From Serilophus lunatus (Eukaryota > Chordata > Aves > Passeriformes > Eurylaimidae): a stretch of 64,000 bases of DNA. Where the stretch lies: assembly GCA_013399895.1 (NCBI GenBank), contig VXBA01003774.1, positions 76,728-140,727 of the forward strand, written 5' to 3'. The translations under genes and the position numbers were made by a program. Below, piece by piece: positions 49,493 through 61,599 of the stretch (positions within the stretch are counted from its first letter, which is position 1; every line of letters begins with the position of its first letter). The notes below the pieces were generated by a model. That model had not been told where the DNA came from. It saw nothing but the letters and a program-made list of their open reading frames with translations, and ran no database searches.

Positions 49493-50431
49493 TCACTTTC
49501 CTCCAGGAAAGAGTTTTCTCCCTAAGGTTTTTTTCAGGGCTGTTTTCACCTCCCGGTTCCTGAGTGTGTAGATCAAGGGGTTCAGAGCTGGGGTGACAGC
49601 ACTGTACAGGAGAGTCACCTGCACATCCCTCTGCGTGGAGTTTCCTGAGGAAGGTGGTGTATAATTGAAGAGCACTGGAATATAAAAAAGTGCCACGACA
49701 ATTAGGTGGGAGGCAGAGGTGGAGAAAAGTTTCCACCTTCCTTCCTGGGACTGGACTTTATGGAAGAGGAAGGAGATAATATAGAGGTAGGAAGGGACTA
49801 TGAGAATGAAGGGGCCTAAAACAATAGCAGTGGTGACAACATTGAGGAGCGTCATGTTGGGGCTGGTACTACTGCAAGCCAAATCCAGCAGTGGCTTGAT
49901 GTCACAGAAGAAGTGATGGACGTGGTTGTGGCAGAAATTCAGCCTGGAGGTCATGACTGAGTGCACCATGGCATGTACAAAGCCAGTGGACCAGCTGGCC
50001 GCAGCCAGCAGCAGACAAGTCCATGGCCTCATGACCAGGGCATAGTGCAGGGGGTGGCAAATGGCCACATAGCGGTCGTAGGCCATCCCTGCCAGGAGCA
50101 TGGCCTCTGTGCTGCCCAGGAAGTGGAAGAAATGCAGCTGGGCCAAGCACCCACCAAAAGAGATGGACTGATGCCCGAAGAGAAAGCCAGTCAGCATCTT
50201 CGGAACAGTGACTGTGGAGTACAGAATATCCAGGCAGGACAAGTTCCCCAGGAAGAAATACATTGGTGTGTGGAGCTGGGGCTCAGACAGCACCACAATC
50301 AAAATGACACCATTTCCCACAAGAGTGGCTGAGTAGAGCAGCAGAAAGGAGATGAATAAAAAATGCTGCAGCCCCTGGATATTGGTGAGACCCAAAAGGA
50401 GGAACTCTTTGACCTCTGTCTGGTTCAGCAT
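49493..50431 (-). CDS. Olfactory receptor, OR12D-like (312 aa)
   Basis: A single-exon odorant receptor. The frame extends 9 codons upstream to 50458, but the Met at 50431 (MLNQTEVKEFLLLG) is preferred because it gives the N-terminus usual for OR12D, with an N-glycosylation site at N3. Landmarks: GN in TM1, LHTPMYFFLGNLSCLDILYS, SQLHFFHFLGSTEAML-like TM3 (here AQLHFFHFLGSTEAML), MAYDRYVAICHPLHY, VHSVMTSRLNFC, HHFFCDIKPLLDLAC and TPALNPLIYTLRNREVKTAL. The LHFFH-SLGSTE and FCDIKPLL signatures are typical of OR12D. TM6 reads FSTSASHL where FSTCASHL is usual, so the conserved Cys is Ser. Confidence 0.94.
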   Translation of the reverse strand: MLNQTEVKEFLLLGLTNIQGLQHFLFISFLLLYSATLVGNGVILIVVLSEPQLHTPMYFFLGNLSCLDILYSTVTVPKMLTGFLFGHQSISFGGCLAQLHFFHFLGSTEAMLLAGMAYDRYVAICHPLHYALVMRPWTCLLLAAASWSTGFVHAMVHSVMTSRLNFCHNHVHHFFCDIKPLLDLACSSTSPNMTLLNVVTTAIVLGPFILIVPSYLYIISFLFHKVQSQEGRWKLFSTSASHLIVVALFYIPVLFNYTPPSSGNSTQRDVQVTLLYSAVTPALNPLIYTLRNREVKTALKKTLGRKLFPGGK

Positions 50432-53399
50432 TGCTGGAACAGGAAGGAGCAAAGGCAAAAAGTCAAGATTTCACAGTTGTGAGCAGTAACAGTATTACAC
50501 AACTCATTTGTTTCTGTGCTATTTCAATACAAACAGAAGAGAGCAAAACGTTAAATATGCAATCAAACATAAATCCCGCACAGAAACTGAAGAAATTAAC
50601 ATGGGCAAAGCAAACTTTAATGTCCTCTTAAAGTTTCTGTTTAGGACAGAATAAAAATACTACAGAAGGGGAAACACTAAACCAAAAATGCATAATAGCT
50701 GAATATGCAAGGTGCAAAACATTGTCGCTTCTTCACCCTCAGTCACATACATATTTCAATTCTGCTCAGCTGCAACTTCCTGTTGAATGCTTTGATCTCA
50801 TCAACTGAGATTCTAATGTTACTCCTGATGCTTTCTTTCTCCTATTGTGCCTATATTTCATTAAACTAGTTTAAACTTACACGTTTCTATGGTTACTGTA
50901 TCACCCAGACAGCTCTTCGATCTTCAAAATTGCACCATTTACACTTTTTTTCATCAGCACCCAGCAGAAGATGCTCCAAGGCTACAATCATCAGCATGTC
51001 TTCTGCCTTAGCATATGATCACAAACTGGTTTGGATAATGGACTGTGTACTTTGCATAAGGAATATATTTTTGATGAGCATCAGCAGGTGAATGGAACAA
51101 AAACCAGCATCTCATCTCCTGCAACACCATGATGGAGCAAGACTGAACTTGCAGGAGCCAGAAGAGGTGTTGTGAGTTCCACACAAATGGGCTCATCCCA
51201 CTGATCATACTGTCCCAGCATGGCATTAAGGCTGGAAAAAATTCAGAGATCATCAAGTACAACTATTAAATAGGTCCAGATCTTCTAAATGCCACTGAGT
51301 AAACACATTGCACTTTTTTCCTGTTATAGGTAAGTTTCTTTGTTCCTATGTGTAAATCCCAACCCAAATGAAGTTCTGAGATCATTTTACTGGGGCAGGT
51401 ATGCAGAGGATTTTCTAGCTTGCAGTATGGACTGCAAATTCTACAAGATAAATAGTTTTCTCAGTACATTCAATGCAGTGATGATTAATATTGATGAATA
51501 CAACTAAATAAAAAACAATTACATGCAAACTATTTCCTGTAAATAGATGAAAACACACATAGATAAATTTCACAATTATTGTTCCTTTGTACTACATGCT
51601 TTTTATTGAAAACAAGTGATTTTTGAAAGTCAGTATCATACATCTGCAACCCAGTCACTCTTTTTCTCATACTTCTTTAGTTTATTATTTCGGCATGAAT
51701 ACAGTAAGCAAAAAGAAAACGTCTAAATTTGTTTCTTTATAAAAGAACATCAGCATGTAGCCTAATGGTAGTTTATGTACATGTGTGTCCACTCTAAAAA
51801 AACTCGATCATATTGCCCTGAAAATGCTTTTAGTCAGGTCTTTGAACAAGCTTTATTGGAAACATTAGGTTTCATAACATTATAGACTTACCAGAATTTT
51901 AGTCAGCCACCTGCCTTCAAAGAGGTACAGATGCAATTCTAGTTTTAAGACTCTTGCTTAAATACATGTGCAAGGAAAAGACTTTGCCTGTTGAAGCTGC
52001 CTAGTTTCCAAGTACATAAATTGCATCTTAAAAAGAAGAGAATTCTGAACAAACCTCACATCACTACCAATGAGTGCTTTTCTCATTGTAGTAGGGTCCT
52101 CTGAGAGTGAGCCATAAAGCAAAGCTGGGGGCAAAACAACTCTTTTTTGAAGTTAAAAGTCGGAGAATTTCTGTTCTCCTTTATCCTTCCATGTCTACTT
52201 GGCACTTCTCTGGCTGAGGATTTAATACTGCAGGGATGATGCGAAGGACTGCCACAAGTTCCCAAGGGCTGGTGGTTGTTCAGGTAGGATGCAAGGAGGA
52301 AGCTTTGCAAACTGTACCAGAAATCTCTCATGACCTAGTTAGAAGGCGAAAAAAAAGGTTTTTATCGTGCCCATGATGGGCAAAATATCAACAACATCAC
52401 ATGGGAAGTAAATTTCCCACTGCTTTGAGCAGTCTCCTGACATTTGTGAATCAATGATGATCTGCGGAGCAGTAAACAAAGTGTTGCCTACCAAAAATAT
52501 CCCTCAAAAATGAACCACTAAACCAACCCACCACCATCCACCCCCCAAAATAATCCAACACAAATATCTCCGTCTTGGTGTACAGAGTGTATGGCTGAAA
52601 ATTTTATCAGAATTAGAGACACAAGTCCTCTCAGCTGAACTGGAGCAGTGTTTAGGCAGCACTTCCTAAATATCTTTCAAATATTAGAGTTTGTGACATA
52701 TGTGTACATCCGTTCTGATGTGCTAGGATTTCTGATCTTTTATTTTCATTGGCATTTCACACACGAGAAGGAGTTTCTGATCTCTTTGAAGACAACATCA
52801 TCTCACGTTTGCACCTTCACTCCCACATACCTTCCCAGTAGGCTTAAGGGACTGGGGACCCTGAAGACAGACATTATCAGTGGAATGCAAGGCAAAAAAC
52901 TCACAGCACATCCCAACCTGTTTGGTGCCCTGGTCCTGAGCTTTGCTGCTCATTGACCCTTGGACTTGCATTTTCCTGCACCTTTCCTTTTTTTATCAGA
53001 ACTTCTAGAAACTCTTCTTGCCCTTCCAATACCTTGCGAGTTCCAACTGCAGCTGAGCAATGGCTTTCCTACTCCTTCCCTGCATGGGTCTATATTTCTG
53101 GTAGTTTTCCTGGACCTGTTTTCACCTTCTGTTCACTTCCTTTCCTGTTTGGGCCCGGGGAGTCAGGAGTCACCCCAAGGGCTGCTGGTATCCTTTCTGA
53201 AGCAAAGCAGCCACCCACAAAAAATAAACAAAAAGAGGGTCACTATTGCCCATAGTGACACCCTCATTACTTCACAGCAGGCATGAACCAAAGAACTGTA
53301 GAACAGGCAAAGTTTGGTTGCCTAAAAGTCTAAAGGGCATATACAGGGTGAGGGAATCACCAAGCCTAGTATTACTCTAAAAATCAGGTGGTATAAATG

Positions 53400-55420
53400 T
53401 GGACAAGCAGCTTTTGCAGGAAGAGTGAATCACCTGGGATGCCTGTGGAATGGTAGCAGCTGAGAAAATGACAAGAACACAATTATCTCTGGTTGCTCTA
53501 GGGCTGAACATGGAGGTTTGTGTCATTCCAGTTTGTGTGATTTTCCCCTTAGGGGTTTCAAGTGATGTTCGAGCACAGTCACCTCCTGCCACTGCTCTGG
53601 CCCAGGGCCCTCCTGCCCACAGGAGCCACGTTCCTGTCTAAAGAGTCAACCAGCAGCAAAACTGAGCACATATCCCAGACACACCTAGAGAGACACACAC
53701 AGAGAATGCTGACACAGCTGGTCAAAGACAGCCACAGACAAGAGGCAGCCTTCCATAGCACCTTCATGCAGGACTCACATAAAACAGCTGCGCCTGAGGC
53801 ACCCAGACTACAGGTTTTCTCCTGCAGGGGAAAAGCATTATCTTCATCTTTGTAAGTCAAGGTCTGAAACTGGGAGTGAAACTGCCGAGGTCGAATATGG
53901 ACCAAGATTCCTCCCAGGCAAAAGGTGCCAGGCATGCAGCTGCAGGGACACTGTTTCTGGTAAAGGCATGCCAGGAGGATCACGGCAGGTCACCAACATT
54001 GCTAACTCAACACTTTTGCAATCTGGGCCACCCATGGCCGTGGGGACCTTAGGGGAAGAATCAGGTTGCTATTCTGCTTAGGCTTCAGGTTCAAAGAGCC
54101 AGAAAGGCCACAGTGCATGTGATACTAGGGCTGCAAAAAGCAGCCAACTTCCTTCCTCCTCTTCAGCTGGTAGAGGTAGAATTTCAGCAGAGAAAGCACA
54201 GTCACATCACACTCCGCATTCACAAACATTTGCAGGTGTCTCAAGTGCCAATATGACCCCTCTGCCCACCTGGCATCCTTGCCCATGTCCCACACCCCCT
54301 CACCAGCTTCACAGATCCCCAGCTCACCAGCTGGTGTAGCAAGTGCACACACACTCATCCCACAGTCACTACACGTTCACAGGTCCCTTTGGGCATACTA
54401 GCATGGGCCATCCACCCACTGGGTGTTATCCTGCCCACAATACCCACACCTGGAGCCAAGCCCTTCTGCTTGTCCAGCCTGAAGTTTGCTGATGAATACA
54501 CACTCACAGTCCATGCACACCAGGACTGGAGAACAGACGCTGGTGTGGAGACCCTCACTGGCTTCACCCATGCCAGTCCCCTCCCCTAGCTGGTTTTTGG
54601 GTCACACACCATCCCTGCCAGTCGCTCCAGTAGCTGACACCACAGGCTGTAGGGTGTCCACATTTGCAGTCCTCCTTCAGTTTGCACTCATAGTCACACG
54701 GGTCCCACCAGTAACTGAGCAAAGACTTAAGAAGAAGACGTAAGATGGTGGTGAGGTCTGTCGGGATGAGGCACAGGGCTCAATAAGACAAGTGCACTGA
54801 CTGGCCCTGTTTTACTTGTGACATTTTATGCTCTTTTCTGTCTGTCCTCCCTTTGTTCCTCCCTGTTTACCCTTTGCTGGATTATTGATAGGCCAGGTTT
54901 TGTTCTCCTCACTGTCTCCTTTATCATTTGACAGTCAGATTTGTGTTCCTTTGAGTTCTTGTTCATCACTTCCTCCCTTTCTTATCTTCCTTTGTCACAT
55001 TGGAAAAGGTCTTTCACCAGGTATCCCTGAAGGAGCAGGCACTGCCCTTCCACATGTCCTCACAAAGGTGTTTCCTTTATTCATCATACAAGTTATTTCT
55101 ACACTGCCTTTCCTGGCTTTGTTTGATGACCAATGACTACTCACTGTGTTTGGGGGACAAATTCAAACTGTCCAAACAGAACCAGAGTGCCAGGAGGTGT
55201 GGGATGGGATGGCTTAAGGCTCTACACCAGCATAAAGCCACAAACAAGACATTGAGGAGTATATCTGTCAGCTGGGGACATGTTTATACAAGCACAGGGT
55301 ATTTACTTAACACAAAAGTAAAAGTGGAGAACTGTTTGTATGAGGGAGCGGGTTAGATGCAAAATGCAAAGTGGCTCAGTTTAATCTTATAATTTCTACA
55401 ACAGTATAACCATCCTACCA
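53400..55420. repeat. Possible ERV/LTR-derived sequence (unresolved)
   Basis: A GC-richer block with no coding match, in contrast to its AT-rich surroundings, adjoining a clearer ERV-like repeat on its right. Its general texture is like avian LTR remnants, but I cannot define termini. Confidence 0.3.
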
Positions 55421-55429
55421 CTTGCCCAT

Positions 55430-55920
55430 TCCCCCCTCTCCTGGGGAGAAAATCAAAGGGAAACGAAAAGAGTCATGGATCGAAGTAACAACAAGAGCAA
55501 AAGCTGTAAACACTAGCAAAGAATGGAACCAATTCCCTGCTTCCCATCAAGAGACTGTGTGCAGTCACTTCCTAGGAAGCAGGGCCTCAGCAGGCCCAAC
55601 TGTGGCTTGTGAAAACCAACTACTTAATTGTGAACATGCTCCCTTGCTCCTCCATTCCATGAGATTTTTTTGCAGAGCAAAACATCATATGGTATGGAAT
55701 ATCCTTTTCGGGCAGTTTGGGTCAGCTGTCCACTCCCAGCCTCCTCAGTCTACTGTTTTTTTGGGGGCTTGGAACTGGAAAGAAACTCATGGCTTTGTGC
55801 ACTCTCTGTTCAGCAATAGAGAAAATATTGGTGTTTTATCAGCAGCGTTTGAGCCACGGATACAAACACACCATTGGAGTGACTGTGAAGAGAGTTGATT
55901 CCGCGCCAGCCAGGCACAGT
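55430..55920 (+). repeat. Avian ERV-like non-coding repeat
   Basis: The segment around CATATGGTATGGAATATCC, AGTTTGGGTCAGCTGTCC and GAGTTGATTCCGCGCCAGCC belongs to a family common in bird genomes as untranslated or LTR parts of endogenous retroviruses. No viral coding sequence is visible. Confidence 0.6.
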
Positions 55921-55999
55921 CTTGTCCTCATTCCACACCATCTGTGTGCTCCACTTAACTAACCCACACTGCAACCTCCTACCCCACACATTTCTTTTT

Positions 56000-56545
56000 A
56001 TTTCTCATTTTATCTGCTTCTTATTTGCAAAAATCCTCTTTTGCCAACCCTTGTAACTTTTACTGCTGTGGAGGGTTGACCTTATACTGCAGCCAGACCC
56101 CCGTCCAGCCATTCTCTCCTGTCCTGTCCTCAATAGGACAGGATAGGGGGAGAAAGTAACATGAAAACACTTAGGGATAAACGTGAAGACAGGGACATCA
56201 TTGACCATCACAGATAAACCAGACTGACTTGGGGAAAATTAATTTAATTTGTTGCCAATTCAAATAGATTGGATGGTGAGAAACAGAAAGAATAATAAAA
56301 CTCCTTCCTCTCATCCTTCCTTTTTCTTACCAGGCTCAGCTTCATTCCTGTAATCTTCCATCTCCTCCCACCATCAGGTAAGAGGAACGTGGGGTTGCAT
56401 TCTATTTTCCTCTGCAGCTCCTTCCTCCTCTGCTCCAGTATGGGTCCTCTCTGGGGGCTGCAATCCTTCAGGATAAACCTGATCTAGTGTGGTCTTTCCA
56501 TGAGCTGCTGGTCCCACCTACCAAAACCTCACCACATTTACCCAG
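56000..56545 (+). repeat. ERV-like repeat, copy A
   Basis: It contains GACTTGGGGAAAATTAATTT, TTGCCAATTCAAATAGATTG, GGCTGCAATCCTTCAGGATA and AACCTGATCTAGTGTGGTC. The same ordered blocks recur in reverse orientation at 61.6-63.1 kb, confirming a dispersed repeat. Non-coding; probably LTR-derived. Confidence 0.75.
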
Positions 56546-57489
56546 TTCACAGGGAATGTATAGTAGTCTTTCTGTGTTTGCAGTAGAATATATTTGTTAC
56601 TTTTGGTCTAAGAGACAGTGAAGTAAATTATGCATTAATTGCACAAACTGGAAGAGAAAATGTTGCTCCTATGCAACACCAGAATTTGTACTAAAGTTAA
56701 ATTGAAATAATCAGCGAGAAAAAAAAAAGAAGTCATATTTTGCTATAATGAACACTCTGTCTGACAAGCCAGAAGAAGGATCAGTCAGAAAACATCAGGT
56801 TCAGTGAGTTATGAAATAGTCCCCTCCCGCAGCTTCCTTTTAGTCTACCTGAGAAGTGAAAAAATTGAACAGAGCTACTGCAGCTGGCTGGCAAAGTTTC
56901 ACTTTGCCTTTTCTGTTTTGAACTGAGCAAGTTACCGGATAGTTTGGGAAAGAAGTCTTTGTTGTGAGCAGACAAAAAATGAGATCAAGTCAAGGCTTGA
57001 ACACAGTCTGTCACATCAGCAGGAAGGAGACTTACTCGGGACACAGCTCCTCCTCTCCAATCATAAGGTAGTAACTTGTTTCTCAACTCATTATTGAGTT
57101 TTTTTGGAGGACGGTGGTGGTGGAGGGCATTCCAGGCTGTCACTTTTGCTTTGACAGAAAGGAAAAGAAACTTTTTTTCCCAAGCCTGAGAACTTATACA
57201 CTTATGAAGATAAAGGTACAACGATGAGGAAGGATAAGAATTTTATAATCCACTTTTGTAATATTCCTACAGTGACTCAGGTTTTCTTCTTCGTTTGCAA
57301 GGCCAGAGGTACAACTAAAATTTATTCTAATACACTGAGTAAAAAACATCAGATATTTTATGGATTTAAGAACAAAGGATTGCTAAAATAGTGCTGGTCT
57401 TTTTGAAAGGCATTTCACTTCATTCTCAAATTTCATTTAACTTTTTTGCTAGGGAAACTCTTAGGTTCTGTACAGCTACGAGGAATCCA

Positions 57490-58473
57490 TTATCTGGATG
57501 GAGAAAAACCAGCCATCTGCTTCCTAAGTAACCACTTGCCAGTGCACCTCCTCAGGCTCTGCTTGACTTCCTGATTCCTCAAGCTGTAGATGATGGGGTT
57601 GAGCATGGGGGTGACAACTGTGTAAGACAGGGAAACCATTTTCTTCATGCTGGATGAGAGGCTGGACTTGGGTCGCAGGTGAACGATGCCAGCTGTGCTG
57701 TAGAAAAGAGTCACCACTGCCAGATGAGCTGCACAGGTGGAAAAGGCTCGTCTCCGGCCCACAGCCGACGGGATCTGGAGAACAGCATGGACAATGCGAA
57801 GATAAGAGATGGCTATCAGAGAAAAGGGAATCATCACTATTACGACAATAGCAACAAAAATCAGCAGTTCAAACAAGGCCGTGTCTGCACACACTATCTT
57901 CAACACAGGAGGAACATCGCAAAAGAAATGATCGACTGTGTTTCTCCCACAGAAGGGCAGGCTGAACAACCATGTGGTGAAGCCTAGAGCCACAGGGACA
58001 CCAGACAGCCAAGACCCCAGAGCCATCCTGAAGCAGCGATCCCTGTTCATCGTGGTGGCATAATGCAGCGGGTGACAGATGGCCACTTGCCGGTCGTAAG
58101 CCATCGCACCTAAGAGGAAACACTCACAGGTGGCAAAAAGCATAACGCAGTTGAGCTGCAAGGCACAAGCTGTGAAGGAAATAATTTTTCTCTCGACCAG
58201 CAGAATCGTGAGCATCTTGGGGACAATGCTCAGGCTGTAGCAGATCTCTGTCAAGGCAAGGTTCTTCAGGAGGTAGTACATGGGTGTGTGCAGCACAGGG
58301 TCAATGGTCGTGATCACAACAATTAGGGAGTTCCCTATCAAGGTGGCCATAAACATGATGGAAATGAGTGGGAAAAGTAGGAGCTGCGTCTTGCCATGGA
58401 AGGCAAACCCCGAAAGTAAAAAGTGAATAGTGAAGGTTTGGTTTCCTGGTTTCATTTCCTCAAAAGGTCCCAT
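57490..58473 (-). CDS. Olfactory receptor, OR10-like, with DRQ variant (327 or 321 aa)
   Basis: A single-exon odorant receptor. The open frame begins at 58497, but Met 58473 (MGPFEEMKPGNQTF) or Met 58455 (MKPGNQTF) is the likely start; the second gives an N-glycosylation site at N5. Landmarks: GN in TM1, LHTPMYYLLKNLALTEICYS, the TM3 end MAYDRQVAICHPLHY, loop FCGRNTVDHFFCD, TM6 RRAFSTCAAHLAVVTLFYS and TM7 TPMLNPIIYSLRNQEVKQSL. It clearly resembles the receptor at 33.8 kb (shared MYY, ISF-CALQL, LRPKSSL and LSYTVVTPMLNPII). The Tyr of the DRY motif is Gln (codon CAA), which is unusual and may change G-protein coupling. Otherwise intact. Confidence 0.92.
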   Translation of the reverse strand: MGPFEEMKPGNQTFTIHFLLSGFAFHGKTQLLLFPLISIMFMATLIGNSLIVVITTIDPVLHTPMYYLLKNLALTEICYSLSIVPKMLTILLVERKIISFTACALQLNCVMLFATCECFLLGAMAYDRQVAICHPLHYATTMNRDRCFRMALGSWLSGVPVALGFTTWLFSLPFCGRNTVDHFFCDVPPVLKIVCADTALFELLIFVAIVVIVMIPFSLIAISYLRIVHAVLQIPSAVGRRRAFSTCAAHLAVVTLFYSTAGIVHLRPKSSLSSSMKKMVSLSYTVVTPMLNPIIYSLRNQEVKQSLRRCTGKWLLRKQMAGFSPSR

Positions 58474-58497
58474 CCTAAAAGAGAAAATAACACACAA

Positions 58498-60835
58498 TGC
58501 TACAAAAAATTTAGCAGTTTGGAACAGGCTTGGGATCTCAGAAATAGCTACTGTTGTAGCAAAATGAGGTCTAAAACATTAGATAAAACTTGCATATGAC
58601 AGTGACCCCTGTGAAAAAAATCTCAGCTGGAGAACCTGCTCAAGATCATCTTTAACAGCCACAGTTTGGGATTTTTCTTCTCTAAATTAGAAGAACAGAA
58701 GCCAGACATACAAATTTCAAGTAACCATTCTGTGTTTATTTTATCCAGAAAGAAATGAATACTTCCAAAGGGCAGATCACCTTAGAGTGACAGGGGCATC
58801 TCTGATGAGACAGAGGAATTTCACTTTGGATGGGCTGGTGTCTCTTAGTTAACTTCAGCATCTAAGTGTCTATAGGTATCTGATTGTGAGCCAGTCATCT
58901 GAGAATCTCTTAATATTTAATGGCAAGAAATATACCATAAGGCAGATGCACAATTTCTTTCCTTCTAAGGTGGTTGCCAAGGCTGCAAGGATTGGTGGAA
59001 TAATTAATAACAAAATGAGTGTGCAATGACCAAATTTTTGGATAACTGAAATTAACTGAAATTCATTTAATTTTTGGTACTCTAAGCTGGGTGATATGAA
59101 GATCCTGTGACTTTCTACCTGCTGGGCTGACTCCAGCAGAAATGATGTACACACGTTATTTCTTTTTAAGCCTGCAAAAAGTACAATCCAAACTCTAACA
59201 AGTTTTATGCTAAAAGTGTTCATGCACTGAAGTTTGTTTCATCATCTCGTAAAATCCATATTCTGAGTTTTCATTTAAGAGAGGCTCTGGGGAGTTACAA
59301 GATGCTCAGCATACACACAGCTGCCCACTTGAAAGCGGACACCAGCATCTACATCTCGTTGCTTTTCTTCTGGGAATTTACCATCTCATCAGATCTGCTA
59401 ACAGAATTATTTTCTTGGAAACTTCCTGGACTGTTTTAGCCAAAATATACTTGGCTGATTTTTAGAAGACACATAAAGACAGTAATAGAGGCATAATTTT
59501 CTGTCTTTACACCACTGGGATTGAGATAATGTTGTCTACAAGACCTGGAGTTTAATTTTACTCTAAGAGAAGTCTTTCTTTTCAAGGTTCACATGTATGA
59601 GATAAGAATACATATATGTGCAATAAAGATTCAGAACAAATAATGGAAAATAAATTGCTTAGAGTCCCATGAAGATATCTGTATGTCCAGTGGGATTTTG
59701 GCTTCTATCCAGATGAAGAAAGACTCTTGCTATGTACACAGCAGTCATACTGTATCACTAATAATGATAACACAGCTTAAAATTTTGGACTCATGATTTT
59801 CAGGATTTCTGAAAATACTTTTATTTTTTTTCCCCTTAGCAATGATAAAAAAGAAAATAAGGAGATGAAAAATTATAGACACTGTGATTCATTTGTTCTA
59901 CACTTTTATCAGCAAAATAAGCAGCTTCACTTGCCAAAGTTTTCTATAGACAATAGAAATAAGCAAGTACTCTGTCAATGTATTTAAAGTTTCTCTACTA
60001 TACACATCTAAAATAACATGCTGATGCCACAGATATTCCTATTTCTCTTGGACAAGGAAGTAATTGAGATGTAAAATTACACATTTCTGGAGCTTAAACG
60101 TGGGATAGATTTCTCTTGTAGACTCTAACAGCAGCTCCAGGCTCCAATTAGAAAAATAAACCATGGAATCATGGTTTTGGTTTTGCCCTCAAAAGGAAGT
60201 AAGTGTGGGGAGCAGAAAATGAAATATTACCTTATGTTACAAAAAGTGGTGGGGTTTTCTCTCTGTCTTCAGTAGGAGCAATAATTCCAAAGGCAGAGAG
60301 GAAGAGAAATTATGAAAAAAGAGAAAGAAAGAAAGAAAGCAAGAAAGAAGGAAGGAAGGAAAAAGCAACTCCCTTTGTTTTGCTCTCTAAGAGGCAGCAT
60401 CGCTTCTCTGATTCCAAAGGCTCCTATAGCTAAGTGGTGGAGGTATTTGAATTTTCACGTGCTCCCAGTAGGATCAGGTCTCCAGACAGAAACCTTTTGG
60501 TATGATGAAATCATGTTATCTAATCTTATTTTATCCATGGTTTTAGGCCACACTAACAGTCTAAGTGTAGGATAAGTGAAAGTTCCTTATGCATCTTGAG
60601 TTGTATATTTAAGTGATATAATTGTTAAGAGTGATAATAGGATATGCTCTAATGCTTACTAATAGTAGCTAAAAATCGGCAAGAAATAGTACCATAACAA
60701 TTTATATTATTGACTTCTTTTTTTTTCTCCTGGAAATGGGAGATTTCTTTTGGTAAAAGTCTGCTGCTCATCTGAAGCACTTTCCATGATGGCATAGAAA
60801 CTCAGTTTAAAACACGGGTGAAAAACTAGGTGAAG
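58498..60835. other. Intergenic DNA right of receptor 4
   Basis: AT-rich, with a GAAA/GGAA microsatellite near 60.3 kb. No gene seen. Confidence 0.6.
60312..60364. repeat. GAAA/GGAA purine microsatellite
   Basis: A pure-purine strand of GAAA units passing into GGAA units, with a single C interruption. Confidence 0.95.
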
Positions 60836-61050
60836 CCTGGTCTTGCTAGTGAAGACCAAGCCAAAGGGGTCATTCAGTGGGTCAACCTTTTCCATGTCCT
60901 TTATCACCAGGTTCCTCAGCTCATTCACCAACAGGCCCACAGTTTCCCTCATCTGCCTTTTGTCATCTGGGTACTTACAGAAGCCCTCCTTGTTGGCTCT
61001 GATATCCTTGGCTGGGTGCAATTCCATTTCAGCTTTGGCTTTCATACCTG
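60835..61050 (-). repeat. CR1 ORF2 fragment, antisense
   Basis: The minus strand encodes AKDIRANKEGFCKYPDDKRQ, then RETVGLLVNELRNLVIKDME and LVFTSKT, the CR1 ORF2 segment between endonuclease and RT. Isolated and dead. Confidence 0.85.
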
Positions 61051-61314
61051 CATCTCTGCAAGCTCATACAGAGCATGGATATTTGAAAAATGGTAATACT
61101 TAATTAGTTCATGCACTTTTGTCCTGCAAACTGCCAGCCAGGCGCTTTAGGGAATATACCTGTGTGGCCAGACCAAAACCAATCCCCACACGGGCATGCA
61201 GGTACCTGCACCACACAGTGCAGGAATGCTCTGAAAAGGCAAGCAGATGCCAGAAGCCCTAGAGGTCCAAGGGAGGAAGGTGGAGCAAATGTTCACAGCA
61301 ACCACAAAGGAAAC

Positions 61315-61465
61315 CAAAATCACAGAATCACAGAATTAACAAGGTTGAAAAGGACCACTGAGATCATTCAGTCCAATCTATTACCTAACACTATCCCACC
61401 ATGTAAATCATGGCTCCAAGTACCTCGCCCAATCTCTTCTTAAACACATTCAGGGATGGTAACTC
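61315..61465 (-). repeat. CR1 LINE 3' end, antisense
   Basis: ATCACAGAATCACAGAATTA, GAAAAGGACCACTGAGATCA and CTTCTTAAACACATTCAGGG, the reversed CR1 end. Confidence 0.9.
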
Positions 61466-61599
61466 ATCTCAATATGAAAGGAAACTGGAGGTGTTTATTC
61501 TTTTGTTTTGGCAAAAGCACAAAAAGTAGAACAACAAGTTGTACTTATAGACATGTAAAGCCAGAGCAGGGAAAAAATAATGTTAGGGTTATGCTCACA

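Larger units (their letters stand above)
50459..57489. other. Intergenic DNA between receptors 3 and 4
   Basis: AT-rich to about 53 kb with no recognised element. From about 53.4 kb it is richer in GC and repeat-like, and 55.4-56.55 kb is ERV-like. No gene is supported. Confidence 0.55.
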
